From assembly GCF_000307855.1 (NCBI RefSeq), contig NZ_AJLR01000148.1:62001-126000 (forward strand): a stretch of 64,000 nucleotides of DNA. The letters run 5' to 3'. A program made the position numbers and the translations under genes. The notes under the pieces are model-generated. The model searched no databases. It was not told the DNA's origin and worked only from the letters and a program-made list of their open reading frames with translations. Positions 46,651 through 56,340 of this stretch are shown in pieces (position 1 is the first letter of the stretch; each line of letters begins with the position of its first letter). The DNA comes from Schinkia azotoformans LMG 9581. GTDB lineage: Bacteria > Bacillota > Bacilli > Bacillales > Bacillaceae_J.

Positions 46651-47817
46651 TTACTCAATTTTCTTTTTAAATTTTAATGTTGCCAGTAAACAGATTAGGA
46701 AGGCAAAAACGGAAAGAATCACAGTTTCCTGCCATAAGGAGGCAAGTGTACTTTCTTTTAAGAATATCCCTCGTAATATTTCTAAAAAATAAGTTAACGG
46801 GATTATACCTCCAATCCACTGAATGAAAACAGGCATTGTTTCTCGTGGGAACATAAAGCCTGACAACAAAACACTTGGCAATATAAAGGCAAATGACATT
46901 TGCATCGCCTGAAGCTGTGTCTTGGCAACAGTAGAAATCAACATTCCAACGGCCAATGTTGTAATCAAAAATAAAAAACTAAGAGCGATCAATAGGGTAA
47001 TGCTGCCTTTCACCGGCACCCCAAACCAACCGACACCCGTTACTAATACGATTGTAAAAGAAAATATCCCAATAAAGACATAGGGAAGCAGTTTGCCGAG
47101 CATTAATTCTACCGGCCGGATTGGTGTTACAACGAGCTGTTCCATCGTTCCTCTTTCTTTTTCACGGACGAGGGCAAAAGCGGTTAAAATAGCCGTCACA
47201 TTTTGCATGATTAAGCCGATAAGAGCTGGGATATTAAAGATCAAACTCTCCATATTCGGGTTATATAAAACCCGCGGTAATATTTCGATCGGCTGTTCAA
47301 TATTACTAAGCCCCCTTTTTTCCATAAGTTGTTCTTGAATCGCCAGTGATTCATGCTGGGTTAAGAGCTGGGCATTGCTTAAGGCAATTCTTGCAGCATT
47401 TGGATCTGTACCATCGATCAACAATTGAACAGAAGTGGTTTCATGCCGATCTAGCTTGGAACTATAATCCGGTGGAATCACAATCCCTGTCTTGGCTTTG
47501 CCATCATCAATTAAAGCTTGGATCTCGTCACCGCTATAGACAATCCAATCTATATCAAAATATTGAGTATTAGCAAAGCTTTGAACTAAATCACGGCTTG
47601 CTTCACTATTATCCTGGTCCCAAACGACAGTGGGCAGATGGTCAATATCCGTATTGACCGCGTAGCCAAATAATAAGAGCATCATTAAGGGCATTGCAAT
47701 CGCAATAGCTAAGCTAGGAGGGTCACGACGAATTTGGATAAACTCTTTTATAAAGATCGAACGAAATCTTAAAAATGAAAAAGTAGTATTCAGCTTACGC
47801 TCTTTTCTCTCATCCAT
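46651..47817 (-). CDS. ABC-2 type permease
   Basis: 388 residues from ATG 47817 with GGGAAGTG; an in-frame start at 47841 has no ribosome site. One N-terminal helix (PPSLAIAIAMPLMMLLLFGY), a large extracytoplasmic loop, then five membrane helices (LIGLIMQNVTAILTAFALVR, LLPYVFIGIFSFTIVLVTGV, and others) with the ABC-2 signature REKERGTMEQL. The C-terminal helix ends in KFKKKIE. It is the third gene of an HlyD-ATPase-permease operon that probably exports a drug or hydrophobic compound. Confidence 0.9.
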   Translation of the reverse strand: MDERKERKLNTTFSFLRFRSIFIKEFIQIRRDPPSLAIAIAMPLMMLLLFGYAVNTDIDHLPTVVWDQDNSEASRDLVQSFANTQYFDIDWIVYSGDEIQALIDDGKAKTGIVIPPDYSSKLDRHETTSVQLLIDGTDPNAARIALSNAQLLTQHESLAIQEQLMEKRGLSNIEQPIEILPRVLYNPNMESLIFNIPALIGLIMQNVTAILTAFALVREKERGTMEQLVVTPIRPVELMLGKLLPYVFIGIFSFTIVLVTGVGWFGVPVKGSITLLIALSFLFLITTLAVGMLISTVAKTQLQAMQMSFAFILPSVLLSGFMFPRETMPVFIQWIGGIIPLTYFLEILRGIFLKESTLASLWQETVILSVFAFLICLLATLKFKKKIE

Positions 47818-48559
47818 CGCTTTCACTTCCCGACTCGGCATTCGTCACAAATTGAATAAAAACATCCTCTAAATTATCTACGTGATAATGATCTTTGAGC
47901 TCTTGTGGTGTACCATTTCCGAGTAATCGCCCAAAAAATATAAAGCTAATATAATCACAGGTTTCTGCCTCATCCATATAATGGGTGCTGACTAATATCG
48001 TGATTCCTTGTTCTGAAAGCTGATGGATGACATCCCAGAAAATTCGTCTTGAAACAGGATCAACTCCCGCGGTTGGTTCATCTAATATCAACACTTCCGG
48101 TTCATGGAGCAAGGCACATGATAAAGCCAAGCGCTGCTTCCAACCTCCCGATAATTTTCCAGCCAGTTGTTTTTCTCTTCCTGTTAAGCCTGCCATTTCG
48201 ACTAACTCTTTTTTCCGGTGAAGTGCTTTTGATGGGTCCAGTCCGTAAATACCTGCATAAAAATCAAGATTTTCAGATACGGTCAGCTCTTCATATAAAC
48301 TGAACTTTTGCGACATATAGCCAATATGGTGTTTTATTTTTTCAGAATCCTTCCGGATATCATACCCTAAAACGGTTCCACTTCCAGACGTCGGATCCAT
48401 CAGGCCACATAGCATTCGAATCGTAGTTGATTTGCCAGAACCATTTGGTCCTAAAAATCCGTAGATCGACCCCTTCGGAATACTCATTGAAATATTATCA
48501 ACAGCCACCAAATTCCCGAATTTTTTTGTTAAGTTTTCACATGTAATGGCCATTATCAT
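47810..48559 (-). CDS. ABC transporter ATP-binding protein
   Basis: 249 residues. Walker A FLGPNGSGKSTTIRML, Q-loop YMSQKFSLYEELTV, signature LSGGWKQRLALSCAL, Walker B VLILDEPTAGVD, and switch histidine in ILVSTHYMDEAETC. It drives the ABC-2 permease encoded next. It overlaps hlyD by 4 bases and the permease by 8. ATG 48559 has AAGGAG; a second ATG two codons on is possible. Confidence 0.93.
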   Translation of the reverse strand: MIMAITCENLTKKFGNLVAVDNISMSIPKGSIYGFLGPNGSGKSTTIRMLCGLMDPTSGSGTVLGYDIRKDSEKIKHHIGYMSQKFSLYEELTVSENLDFYAGIYGLDPSKALHRKKELVEMAGLTGREKQLAGKLSGGWKQRLALSCALLHEPEVLILDEPTAGVDPVSRRIFWDVIHQLSEQGITILVSTHYMDEAETCDYISFIFFGRLLGNGTPQELKDHYHVDNLEDVFIQFVTNAESGSESDG

Positions 48560-49740
48560 TTTCCCGTCTCCTTGTTAAGGAAGCGTATATCGGCCGGCAT
48601 GCCTGGTTTTAGTTGCTCATATCCTTCTGTCGGCTCGACAATGACTTCAAACACCATTTTTGTTCGTTCCTCTGGTGTTTGCACATTTTTAGGAGTAAAT
48701 TCGGCAGAGCTTGAAATATATGTAATTTTCCCGCTAAAAGCTTTATCCGGGTACGCATCGACGAAAATTTCAGTTTTGCCGTTAAGCTCTACTTCATTCA
48801 ATCTCGTTTCAGGAACATAAACCTTAACTTTAAGTTTATTTTGATCCAGCAAAGTGTACATTTGAAAATTAGCCGTGACAACTTCACCTACTGAAATATT
48901 TCTTCTTAAGACGACACCATCGATTGGTGCCATAACGTTTGTTTTATCAAGCTGAATTTGAATTTGCTCTTGTTTTGCTTCCGCTTGGTCGAGTTGGCTG
49001 GCCAATTTTAAAATTGTATGGTTTGTCGCCCCTTCCTGTTGAAGACTAAGCTGGGCCTGTTGTAGTTTACTATTAGCTTGCAGTTCTTTAATTTGGTTTT
49101 CGTATGTGCTTTGATCTTTTTTGGCCATATCATATAAAGATTCTACTTCCTTAAGCTTTGCTTTAAGTTGATTTACAGATGATGCAGCCTTATTTACCTG
49201 TTCTTCCTGCACTTTTAGTTCGTTTTCGGAAGCCGCTCCATTTTTATATAATTTTTCAATTTTTATCAATTGGTCTTTATAAAATAATTCTGTTTCTTCT
49301 GCGGATTTAAGCTGTGCTTTTATTTGATCGATATTTGCTTTTCTTTGAATTAACAAATCATTTAATTTTGATAACTGTATATTTACGCTATCAATCTTCA
49401 CATCATTTTGCTCAAGCAGCGATAATGTTTTTTTAATTTCTTGATTACGAGTACCCGCTTTTACCTCATCAAGAGCCGCTTTTGCCGCTTGAACACCCGC
49501 TTTAGCTTCCTTCATTTGCGCTCTTATTAAGCGGTCATCAATTTGAACCAATGATTGTCCTTTTGTTACTGTATCACCCTCATCCGCTAAAAAGGCTTGT
49601 ACAGGTCCTGTTACTTCAGCTAAAATCGGGATTTCTTCTCCCTCAATTGTACCGGAATACATCTGTTCCTCATTAGCTGAAAAAGCCGTTATTAAAAAAA
49701 ATAAAGCTATGATTACAATAATCGAAGGTATTTTTCTCAT
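48556..49740 (-). CDS. HlyD-type membrane fusion protein of an ABC exporter
   Basis: 394 residues. N-terminal membrane anchor or signal (IVIIALFFLITAFSAN), a split lipoyl domain (EVTGPVQAFLADEGDTVTKG and APIDGVVLRRNISVGEVV), a very long coiled coil (residues about 65-245), and a beta-barrel (LKVKVYVPETRLNEV). Such adaptors help ABC-2 exporters. It starts the three-gene operon with ATPase and permease. Substrate unknown. Confidence 0.9.
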   Translation of the reverse strand: MRKIPSIIVIIALFFLITAFSANEEQMYSGTIEGEEIPILAEVTGPVQAFLADEGDTVTKGQSLVQIDDRLIRAQMKEAKAGVQAAKAALDEVKAGTRNQEIKKTLSLLEQNDVKIDSVNIQLSKLNDLLIQRKANIDQIKAQLKSAEETELFYKDQLIKIEKLYKNGAASENELKVQEEQVNKAASSVNQLKAKLKEVESLYDMAKKDQSTYENQIKELQANSKLQQAQLSLQQEGATNHTILKLASQLDQAEAKQEQIQIQLDKTNVMAPIDGVVLRRNISVGEVVTANFQMYTLLDQNKLKVKVYVPETRLNEVELNGKTEIFVDAYPDKAFSGKITYISSSAEFTPKNVQTPEERTKMVFEVIVEPTEGYEQLKPGMPADIRFLNKETGK

Positions 49741-49824
49741 TTGTGCAATGCTCCTTTCAAAAAAAATGCTACCTACCCATATCAGTAGTGTAGCACTTCG
49801 TTTTAAAAGGAAACATGATTTTTT

Positions 49825-51015
49825 TTACATATATAATCCAGCTAAAAAAATTCCGAGCGTTTCTTCATAAATTTCATTAAATTGGGAGAGTGGAAGCGGG
49901 TTTACACCGGACCCGAGTTCAACCGTAAAACCTGGCCGACGCCAATCTTGAATAAACCAATCTTTATATCCAGCATAACTGTCAACGGTTCGCACTGGTG
50001 TATATCCACTTACTCTGGCAAATTCATTGACAATAGTCTCAGCTTCAGGAGGTTCCAGGTTTTCAAAGCCCCAATAAATAACTTCCCCTTGGGTATGGAA
50101 AGCTAATACACGGTTAAAGTTCTTTCTTCGTGTTAATTCTGCCATGGCAATTGATTCCGGCTCTGATAATGGTTTTTCTCCTGGAAAATCCCTTGGTGCA
50201 GGCGCTTGCTCCCGTCTTTCTTTTTCAATCTCCCATTTGGCCGGAAATTGATCATTTAAATCGACACCACGAATATTGGCCTTCCATCCGGAAAAGTTAC
50301 GGCTACCTCTGTTTATCTCTACAACCCTGCTTCTCCAAGGCTCCTCACTTGGTGGACCATTTAACACTAAATTTACACCATCCGGATTCACCATCGGTAC
50401 AATGGAAAGGGAAACCTGTTGATAATACGGCAACATATATAAACCGCGGATTGGCGTTTGATTTGTCAAGGCTAATAAGTAATCATTTAAAAACGTCATG
50501 ACTACAGGAGTTGTAATCCATTCATTCGCATGAAAAGAAGCATTATAATGAACCTTTTTATTTCCTCCGCCGATGTTGACTTCAGGAATAGCCCGGTTAA
50601 GTACTGTACGACCAATGGATGGGATGGTGATAAAAGGATAAATGCTCTTCAAGCGAACTAGATTTTCCATCATTAAATCATAACTGTAATTTTGCCGCCC
50701 TTCGACAACCCGCCAAATAATTCGTAATGGCACTCTTACCGTTTGACCAATCCGAAGTGCCCCGGGGTTTATATTCGGATTGACTAAAAGTAGGCTTTCT
50801 AATGATAAATTTCGTCTTTGGGCAATCGCCCATAATGTATCTCCAGCTCTTATTTGATAATTTGTAACGACAAATCCGGGAATTTTTATCGTTTGACCAA
50901 TGTGAAGTTGATTAGCAGGAATTTCACGGTTGGAATCAAGAATAAGTTGGAGAGGTAGCTGGAACAATTGACTGTATTTCCAATAGGAGTCACCTTGTCT
51001 TACAACTATGTCCAT
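49825..51015 (-). CDS. yqgT: Gamma-D-glutamyl-L-diamino acid endopeptidase (LysM-M14)
   Basis: 396 residues from ATG 51015 with GAGAGGGTG; a GTG at 51024 is too near the ribosome site. Two LysM repeats (residues 1-45 and 52-98: NYQIRAGDTLWAIAQRRNLS), then a peptidase M14 domain: HxxE zinc motif in NASFHANEWITTPVV, asparagine/arginine residues in NPDGVNLVLNG, and TVELGSGVNPLP near the end with the catalytic Glu. No signal peptide, as in Lysinibacillus endopeptidase I, which acts in sporulation or germination. B. subtilis YqgT is the relative. It is a single gene upstream of cspB-like. Confidence 0.9.
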   Translation of the reverse strand: MDIVVRQGDSYWKYSQLFQLPLQLILDSNREIPANQLHIGQTIKIPGFVVTNYQIRAGDTLWAIAQRRNLSLESLLLVNPNINPGALRIGQTVRVPLRIIWRVVEGRQNYSYDLMMENLVRLKSIYPFITIPSIGRTVLNRAIPEVNIGGGNKKVHYNASFHANEWITTPVVMTFLNDYLLALTNQTPIRGLYMLPYYQQVSLSIVPMVNPDGVNLVLNGPPSEEPWRSRVVEINRGSRNFSGWKANIRGVDLNDQFPAKWEIEKERREQAPAPRDFPGEKPLSEPESIAMAELTRRKNFNRVLAFHTQGEVIYWGFENLEPPEAETIVNEFARVSGYTPVRTVDSYAGYKDWFIQDWRRPGFTVELGSGVNPLPLSQFNEIYEETLGIFLAGLYM

Positions 51016-51192
51016 CAAAAACACACCCTCTCATTTTTAAATAATCATTCAATATACATTTCTATGAGTGTTTCTAAGACAATATTCGAAAACTATCTTT
51101 TAATGGTTTTAAAAAAAATTTACTGGACATAATAAGAAGGCAAGTGTATTTTTGCACTTTTTATTTCTTACAATTTAGGAGGCAACAAAAAA

Positions 51193-51393
51193 ATGGAACA
51201 TGGTAAAGTAAAATGGTTTAACAGTGAGAAAGGCTTCGGATTTATAGAACGTGAAGGTGGCGAGGATGTATTCGTTCACTTTTCTGCTATACAGGGAGAA
51301 GGCTTTAAAACATTGGATGAAGGTCAAGAAGTAACCTTCGAAATTGAAAATGGACAGCGCGGTCCGCAAGCAACAAATGTTCAAAAAGTCTAA
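51193..51393 (+). CDS. cspB: Cold-shock protein (CspB family)
   Basis: 66 residues. A single cold-shock domain with RNP1 KGFGFIERE and RNP2 VFVHFSAI. It binds single-stranded RNA and DNA. ATG follows TTAGGAGGCAAC, and the gene has an A/T-rich leader. A perfect terminator follows at 51401-51428. Which of several Csp paralogues this is cannot be said; the symbol is by family. Confidence 0.92.
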   Translation: MEHGKVKWFNSEKGFGFIEREGGEDVFVHFSAIQGEGFKTLDEGQEVTFEIENGQRGPQATNVQKV

Positions 51394-51400
51394 GATAAAT

Positions 51401-51428
51401 GGCTGTCTTTTGGGACAGCTTTTTTTTA
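51401..51428 (+). terminator. Terminator after the cold-shock gene
   Basis: GGCTGTC pairs with GACAGCT around TTTTGG, followed by TTTTTTTTATG. Confidence 0.85.
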
Positions 51429-51523
51429 TGAAAGAATAGGACTTTTTATTTTACATTAAAAATTATTTAATTTAAAATACTAATTAATAACAATTATAAA
51501 TTACCAAAAGGAGGAATTTGAAT

Positions 51524-52084
51524 ATGTATGATATTATTGTTGTCGGAGCAGGACCTGCTGGAGGTAGTGCAGCATTATTTGCAGCAAAATCAGGCAAAAA
51601 AACATTAATTATTGATAATGACAAAAGTATTACTAAACGTGCTTGGATGGAAAACCACTATGGTGTAAAGGAAATTTCAGGACCAGATCTTGTGGAGGTT
51701 GGAAAACAACAGGCAGCTAAATTTGGTGCTGAAATTATCACTGATACCGTTGTAAACATTGTGAAATCTGATTCTGGTGTAACTGTAGAAACAGAAAATC
51801 AAAAATATGAAGGTACACATGTAATCTTAGCAACCGGTATGCTTGTAGATGTTGCTGAAAAATCCGGCATCAAGACTGTTCCCGGTACAGAGCCACGTGT
51901 TAAATCTATAATTGAAGTCGATGCACAAGGTAAAACAAATGTGGACGGTGTTTGGGCTGCTGGTACGGTTGCGGGCGTGAGCATGCACACAATCATCACT
52001 GCTGGTGACGGTGCTAAAGTTGCCATCAACATTATTAGTGAATTAAACGGTGAGCGCTACGTTGACCACGATATTCTTAAATAG
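51524..52084 (+). CDS. Minimal FAD-binding oxidoreductase (thioredoxin-reductase-like, single domain)
   Basis: 186 residues from ATG 51524, nine bases after AAAAGGAGG. N-terminal FAD dinucleotide loop IIVVGAGPAGGSAALFAAKS, then ATG motif HVILATGMLVDVA and the second FAD motif TNVDGVWAAGTVAGVSMHTI. Thioredoxin reductases are 310-320 residues with an inserted NADPH domain bearing CxxC; here both are missing and the two FAD halves are joined directly. Similar mini-flavoproteins exist in Bacillaceae, but no function is known to me. It is a single gene followed by a repeat and a terminator. Confidence 0.85.
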   Translation: MYDIIVVGAGPAGGSAALFAAKSGKKTLIIDNDKSITKRAWMENHYGVKEISGPDLVEVGKQQAAKFGAEIITDTVVNIVKSDSGVTVETENQKYEGTHVILATGMLVDVAEKSGIKTVPGTEPRVKSIIEVDAQGKTNVDGVWAAGTVAGVSMHTIITAGDGAKVAINIISELNGERYVDHDILK

Positions 52085-52141
52085 AAAAGCGGAAGTGCCC
52101 GTTTAGAGAAGTTTACGAGTCGCTGGGCGCTGAAGCTAGAC
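52084..52141. repeat. Short interspersed repeat copy after the FAD protein gene
   Basis: Begins GAAAAGCGGAAGTGCCCG at the stop codon of the gene, goes on TTTAGAGAAGTTTACGAGTCG and ends CTGGGCGCTGAAGCTAGACA. Same element as 401-600; again placed directly behind a stop codon. Confidence 0.75.
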
Positions 52142-52151
52142 ATCTAGAAAT

Positions 52152-52179
52152 AAAAAAGACGGGGCTCCCGTCTTTTTTA
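52152..52179. terminator. Bidirectional terminator between FAD gene and yqkE-like gene
   Basis: AAAAAAGACGGG pairs with CCCGTCTTTTTT around GCT; it serves both convergent genes. Confidence 0.9.
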
Positions 52180-52437
52180 TTTAAACTTTTTCCAATCTAG
52201 GTTACTTTCATTAAAAAGATCTTCAAACGACTTATTTTTTTCGCGTTGTTTCCGCTCTAGCCGTTTTTGCTCTTCCTCTAATTCTTGCTGTTTCTTTGCT
52301 TCCATTTTTAATTCTGATTGTTTTTCTTTTAACTTCGCAAATACATTTTGATCTAAATGATCAAGTATACTAATCTTATCTTGTTGTTCATTTTTTTGAT
52401 TTTTTTGCTTTTGATTTTGCACTTTCTTTTTTGCCAT
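52177..52437 (-). CDS. yqkE: YqkE-like protein (DUF3886)
   Basis: 86 residues from ATG 52437 (AGAGGTGATAATC). A highly charged, probably helical protein: MAKKKVQNQKQKNQKNEQQ at the start and a coiled coil LKEKQSELKMEAKKQQELEE. It ends SFEDLFNESNLDWKKFK, the pattern of the DUF3886 (YqkE) family of spore formers. Function unknown. It is the only gene between the FAD protein and thiolase genes. Confidence 0.75.
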   Translation of the reverse strand: MAKKKVQNQKQKNQKNEQQDKISILDHLDQNVFAKLKEKQSELKMEAKKQQELEEEQKRLERKQREKNKSFEDLFNESNLDWKKFK

Positions 52438-52479
52438 GATTATCACCTCTAGGACAAATTATATCATGGCTTAAGCAGA

Positions 52480-53670
52480 TTATTCTACATTCTCAATGAT
52501 TGTAGCTACACCTTGGCCGCCGCCGATGCATAATGTTGCTAAGCCGTAACGGTCGCCGCGGCGCTTTAATTCATGAATTAAACTTACTAGAATTCGTGCA
52601 CCGCTTGCTCCGATTGGGTGTCCAAGAGCAATTGCTCCACCATTTACATTTAAGATATCTTTGTTAAATTGAAGCTCACGGTCAACAGCAAGTGATTGTG
52701 CAGCAAACGCTTCATTAGCTTCAATTAAGTTAATGTCGCCTAATCCAAGACCTGTCTTCTCAAGCACTTTTTTAACAGCTTGTACTGGTCCAATTCCCAT
52801 AATGCTTGGGTCTACACCAGCACTTGCATTACCGCGGATGACTACAAGCGGCTTAATACCAAGGCTTTCAGCTTTTTCACGGCACATTAATACAAATGCA
52901 GCTGCCCCGTCATTAATACCTGATGCGTTTCCAGCAGTAACTGATCCATCTTTTTTGAAAGCTGGACGAAGTTTCCCTAATTTTTCAGCTGTTGTACCAG
53001 CTTTTACATATTCGTCTGTGTCAAAAATAACAGGCTCACCTTTACGTTGTGGAATTTCAACTGGTACGATCTCGTCTTTAAATTTTCCTGCTTCAATCGC
53101 TGCTGCAGCTCTTTGTTGGCTTCTTGCAGAGAATTCATCTTGTTCTTCACGAGTGATTCCATATTTTTCACATAGGTTTTCAGCAGTCACACCCATATGG
53201 TAATCATTAAATGCACACCATAATCCGTCATTGATCATGCTGTCGACAACTTTTTGATCGCCCATGCGGTAGCCATCACGGGCATTCTTTAATAAATACG
53301 GTGCTTGACTCATATTTTCGAATCCACCAGCGACAACAATATCAGCGTCGCCAACCATAATTGCTTGTGTAGCTAAGTGAACAGCTTTTAATCCTGAGCC
53401 GCATACTTTGTTAATTGTCATTGCTGCTGTTTCTTGCGGTAATTCAGCAAAAATCGAAGCTTGTCTCGCTGGATTTTGTCCTAAGCCCGCTTGCAGAACA
53501 TTTCCCATAATGACCTCATCGACTTGATCAGCTTGTACATCTGCACGCTTTAACGCCTCTTTAATTACGATTGCTCCAAGCTTAGGAGCAGAAATATCCT
53601 TCAAGCTTCCCGCAAAACTGCCAATTCCTGTTCTTACTGCACTTACAATTACAACGTCTTTTAATGTCAA
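52480..53670 (-). CDS. Acetyl-CoA acetyltransferase (thiolase)
   Basis: 396 residues from TTG 53670, after AAGGGGG; the longer frame to 53718 is spurious. Thiolase signatures: active-site Cys90 in [35 protein letters not shown], and [12 protein letters not shown] with the second Cys. It joins two acetyl-CoA to acetoacetyl-CoA or splits it. It is alone here, with no nearby hydroxybutyryl-CoA dehydrogenase, so its pathway cannot be told (ketone or fatty acid metabolism, PHB). Confidence 0.93.
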   Translation of the reverse strand: MTLKDVVIVSAVRTGIGSFAGSLKDISAPKLGAIVIKEALKRADVQADQVDEVIMGNVLQAGLGQNPARQASIFAELPQETAAMTINKVCGSGLKAVHLATQAIMVGDADIVVAGGFENMSQAPYLLKNARDGYRMGDQKVVDSMINDGLWCAFNDYHMGVTAENLCEKYGITREEQDEFSARSQQRAAAAIEAGKFKDEIVPVEIPQRKGEPVIFDTDEYVKAGTTAEKLGKLRPAFKKDGSVTAGNASGINDGAAAFVLMCREKAESLGIKPLVVIRGNASAGVDPSIMGIGPVQAVKKVLEKTGLGLGDINLIEANEAFAAQSLAVDRELQFNKDILNVNGGAIALGHPIGASGARILVSLIHELKRRGDRYGLATLCIGGGQGVATIIENVE

Positions 53671-53804
53671 CCTAATTTCCCCCTTGTCCTTAGTACATCT
53701 TATGTATGTACATCTCATCTATAATTTTCGCAATCAGGGGGATATTCTCCTTTTTTTTAAAAAGAATTTCTTTCGCAAAATTCCAACAATTATCGTCACT
53801 TTTT

Positions 53805-55070
53805 TTACGCCCTATGTCCACCTACAAGCTTATTACGATGGCGTGATGTTCCCGCTTTTGTATAAGAAACTGCACGCAAAATCGCATTCGGACCATGCTT
53901 TTTACGGATGGCATCCATCACATATCCTAGTTCTCGTTCCTTCACTTTGTTTTCTTCAAATAAACTAAGCTGAAGCTGTTCATCATCACAAACATTGGAT
54001 AATGTTATCGAAATTTGACGTACTGTGCTGTTATTGAAATTTTCGTCGAATAATTGTACGCACGTTCGGTAAATATCCATTGTAATATTCGTTGGTTCAG
54101 GTATCGTTCTTGAGCGCTGGAAACCACCGCCGCCTTCATCCTTGCTATTCCCTATACTTAAGCTGATGGTCTTGCCGCATTTTTTGGCATTTCGAGCTCG
54201 TCTTGCCACCTCTTCACACATCTCTAATATCACATGCTTTACTTCTTTTGGATCTTCATAGTCCCGCATTAATATTTGACCCTTACCAAAGCTGAGCTGC
54301 CCCTGAATAACGGGTGCTCCTAGTTCCGAAAAATCAATGCCATGGGCATGATAATACAGCTGATTTCCCATAATCCCAAACTTTTTTTCAAGCAAGGCCA
54401 GAGGATAATTGGCAAGCTGCCCTACAGTCATAATCCCCATTCGATTTAATGTACGCTCTAAGCGGGAGCCGATTCCCCACATTTTACTTAAGGGACTAAT
54501 ATTCCAAAGCTTTGTTTTCACATCCTCATATGTCCATTTTGCAATTCCGGACTTTTTCGCTTCAAGATCTAAACAAAGCTTCGAAAGCAGCATGTTTGGA
54601 CCAATGCCGATTGCACACGGCAAATTAAATTGTTGTTTAATTGCTTCTCTTATCTTTTCGGCTGTTTCCTGCGTACTTCCCCATAATCGTTCTGTCCCAT
54701 CTATTTTCAAAAAGCTTTCATCAATGCTGTACATATGGATGCATTCCTTTGGCACAAACTGATTAAAAAGTTTCGTAATCTCAGTTGATGTTTTTAAAAA
54801 CGTTCCCATCTTGGTATTTACAATTTTTATACGAGGATCATTGGGAATTTCAAACAAGCGGTTCCCTGTTTTAATTCCAAACTCAGATTTCATTTTGGGA
54901 GAGGAAGCAAGGACAATGCTTCCTTCCCGGTCCGTATCTCCAATTACCGCCAAATAACATGTTACTGGATCTAATCCAAGCTGCACGGCAGCACAGCTTG
55001 CAAAAAAGCTTTTCATATCTATACACAAAATTTCATGGTGCGGAACTGTTGAATAAGAAATCATGCGCAT
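53805..55070 (-). CDS. yqjW: Y-family DNA polymerase (PolY2/UvrX type), SOS-controlled
   Basis: 421 residues. N-terminal catalytic DMKSFFASCAAVQLGLD and palm motif YSIDESFLKID; then a helix-hairpin-helix (MWGIGSRLERTLNRMGIMTV) and little finger. This is the YqjW/UvrX group rather than DinB. The error-prone polymerase copies past DNA lesions. Two LexA-type boxes lie directly upstream (55087-55126). The N-terminal MISYSTVPHHEILCIDMKSF pattern fits B. subtilis YqjW. No YolD-like partner gene follows. Confidence 0.93.
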   Translation of the reverse strand: MRMISYSTVPHHEILCIDMKSFFASCAAVQLGLDPVTCYLAVIGDTDREGSIVLASSPKMKSEFGIKTGNRLFEIPNDPRIKIVNTKMGTFLKTSTEITKLFNQFVPKECIHMYSIDESFLKIDGTERLWGSTQETAEKIREAIKQQFNLPCAIGIGPNMLLSKLCLDLEAKKSGIAKWTYEDVKTKLWNISPLSKMWGIGSRLERTLNRMGIMTVGQLANYPLALLEKKFGIMGNQLYYHAHGIDFSELGAPVIQGQLSFGKGQILMRDYEDPKEVKHVILEMCEEVARRARNAKKCGKTISLSIGNSKDEGGGGFQRSRTIPEPTNITMDIYRTCVQLFDENFNNSTVRQISITLSNVCDDEQLQLSLFEENKVKERELGYVMDAIRKKHGPNAILRAVSYTKAGTSRHRNKLVGGHRA

Positions 55071-55086
55071 CCCTCCACATAAAAAA

Positions 55087-55126
55087 GAACCTATGTTCTG
55101 TTTTATATTATAAAGAATGTATGTTC
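55087..55126 (-). promoter_or_regulatory. Two LexA (SOS) boxes of yqjW
   Basis: GAAC-CTAT-GTTC (55087-55098) is a perfect GAAC-N4-GTTC; GAAT-GTAT-GTTC (55115-55126) has one mismatch. Their centres are 28 bases apart, just before the gene start at 55070. This is the Bacillus LexA/DinR consensus. Confidence 0.8.
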
Positions 55127-55185
55127 TTATTTCAACTAAAAAATACCCACTAACCTTTAAACATGGATTAGTGGGTGTTCATAAC

Positions 55186-56049
55186 TTAGGCACTCGCACT
55201 TTTTGCGATTGTTTCATTCATTTTATTTTCTATTTCAATTCCCATTTCCGCTGAGCGGGCTGCGGCGCGTTCGATACATTGGATCATCGCTTCTTGATAT
55301 TTATATTGCTCTAGTACCTTTAAACCGGCTTCTGTTGTTCCCCCTGCACTCATTATTTCTTTTCTAAGTGTTGATGGATGCTTCGGAGATGATTTTAACA
55401 TTTCAGCTGCTCCAATAATCGTTTGTAGAATCAGCTCTTTGCTCACATCTTTTGCTAAACCTAAATCTACAGCAGCTTTTTCCATTGCTTCAACTAGATA
55501 ATACACATAAGCCGGTCCGCTTCCTGAAAGACCTGTTACCGCATGAAGATCCTCTTCATTAACCTTTGACACCGTTCCAATTGTTAAAAACAAAGTTTCT
55601 GCAATCGTTTCATGCAAATCATCAGCATAGGTACCCTTAGATATTGCTGTGGCTGAATAACCAATGGTCGCTGAAGTGTTTGGCATTGCCCGAATAATTG
55701 CGATATTCAACCCTAATAATTCTTCCATGCTTTTTGTTGAGACACCAGCAATCACTGAAATTAACATTTGTTTTTCGGAAACGAAAGGCTTAATTCCTTC
55801 CAGCGCTGTCGTTACATCCTTTGGCTTCATCGCCAAAATAATCACGCCGGCATTTTTAATCGCTTCCCCTTGATCATGTGTTACGACCACTCCGTATTGC
55901 TCTTTGAAATAATCTAATCTTTCTTTATTTGAACGGTTTGTTACGATCAGTTGCTCCTTTTCAAATAGTTCGCTGTTTAACATCCCAGACACCATTGCCT
56001 CTGCCATTGAACCTGCACCAATAAAGGCGTAAGTTAATTTTTTATTCAT
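55186..56049 (-). CDS. proI: Pyrroline-5-carboxylate reductase
   Basis: 287 residues. N-terminal NAD(P) binding loop FIGAGSMAEAMVSGML, then IILAMKPKDVT, VIAGVSTKSME, and the C-terminal dimer domain TGLSGSGPAYVYYLVEAMEK with LRKEIMSAGGTTEAGLKVLE. It makes proline from pyrroline-5-carboxylate. A proline T-box (56068-56340) precedes it, as known for B. subtilis proI (yqjO). The ribosome site is GGGAGGGAAC. Confidence 0.95.
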   Translation of the reverse strand: MNKKLTYAFIGAGSMAEAMVSGMLNSELFEKEQLIVTNRSNKERLDYFKEQYGVVVTHDQGEAIKNAGVIILAMKPKDVTTALEGIKPFVSEKQMLISVIAGVSTKSMEELLGLNIAIIRAMPNTSATIGYSATAISKGTYADDLHETIAETLFLTIGTVSKVNEEDLHAVTGLSGSGPAYVYYLVEAMEKAAVDLGLAKDVSKELILQTIIGAAEMLKSSPKHPSTLRKEIMSAGGTTEAGLKVLEQYKYQEAMIQCIERAAARSAEMGIEIENKMNETIAKSASA

Positions 56050-56067
56050 TTATGTTCCCTCCCGTAA

Positions 56068-56340
56068 AAATTCAATTAAAAAAGACCTTTCTATCCTTTT
56101 ATAAAAAGGACGGAAAGGTCTTAAATCCGCGGTACCACCTTCATTGACAATAAGAAAAATACGTTTATATCTGCTACACTTTTCTTATTATCCTCTCAAT
56201 GCTCGTATCGTGAGCAAGACGATTAGGTTTCCCTAATGGCTCAAGGGTAGGTTCAAATTGCATCCTGCTGTGAAGTCTCTCAGCCTTTGAACTTCACTCT
56301 CTTTTGCGATTACATACTCTACTGATCCCTGTCAACGCCA
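56068..56340 (-). promoter_or_regulatory. T-box riboswitch of proI, proline specifier CCT
   Basis: On the minus strand: GAAGGTGGTACCGCG (the T-box, 56142-56128), then the terminator GACCTTTCCGTCC ... GGATAGAAAGGTC with TTTTTT. The specifier loop reads TTGAA-CCT-ACCCTTGAG with CCT at 56251-56249, the classic GNAA-XXX-ACCTTGAG-type pattern. CCT codes for proline, which agrees with the gene. Confidence 0.92.
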
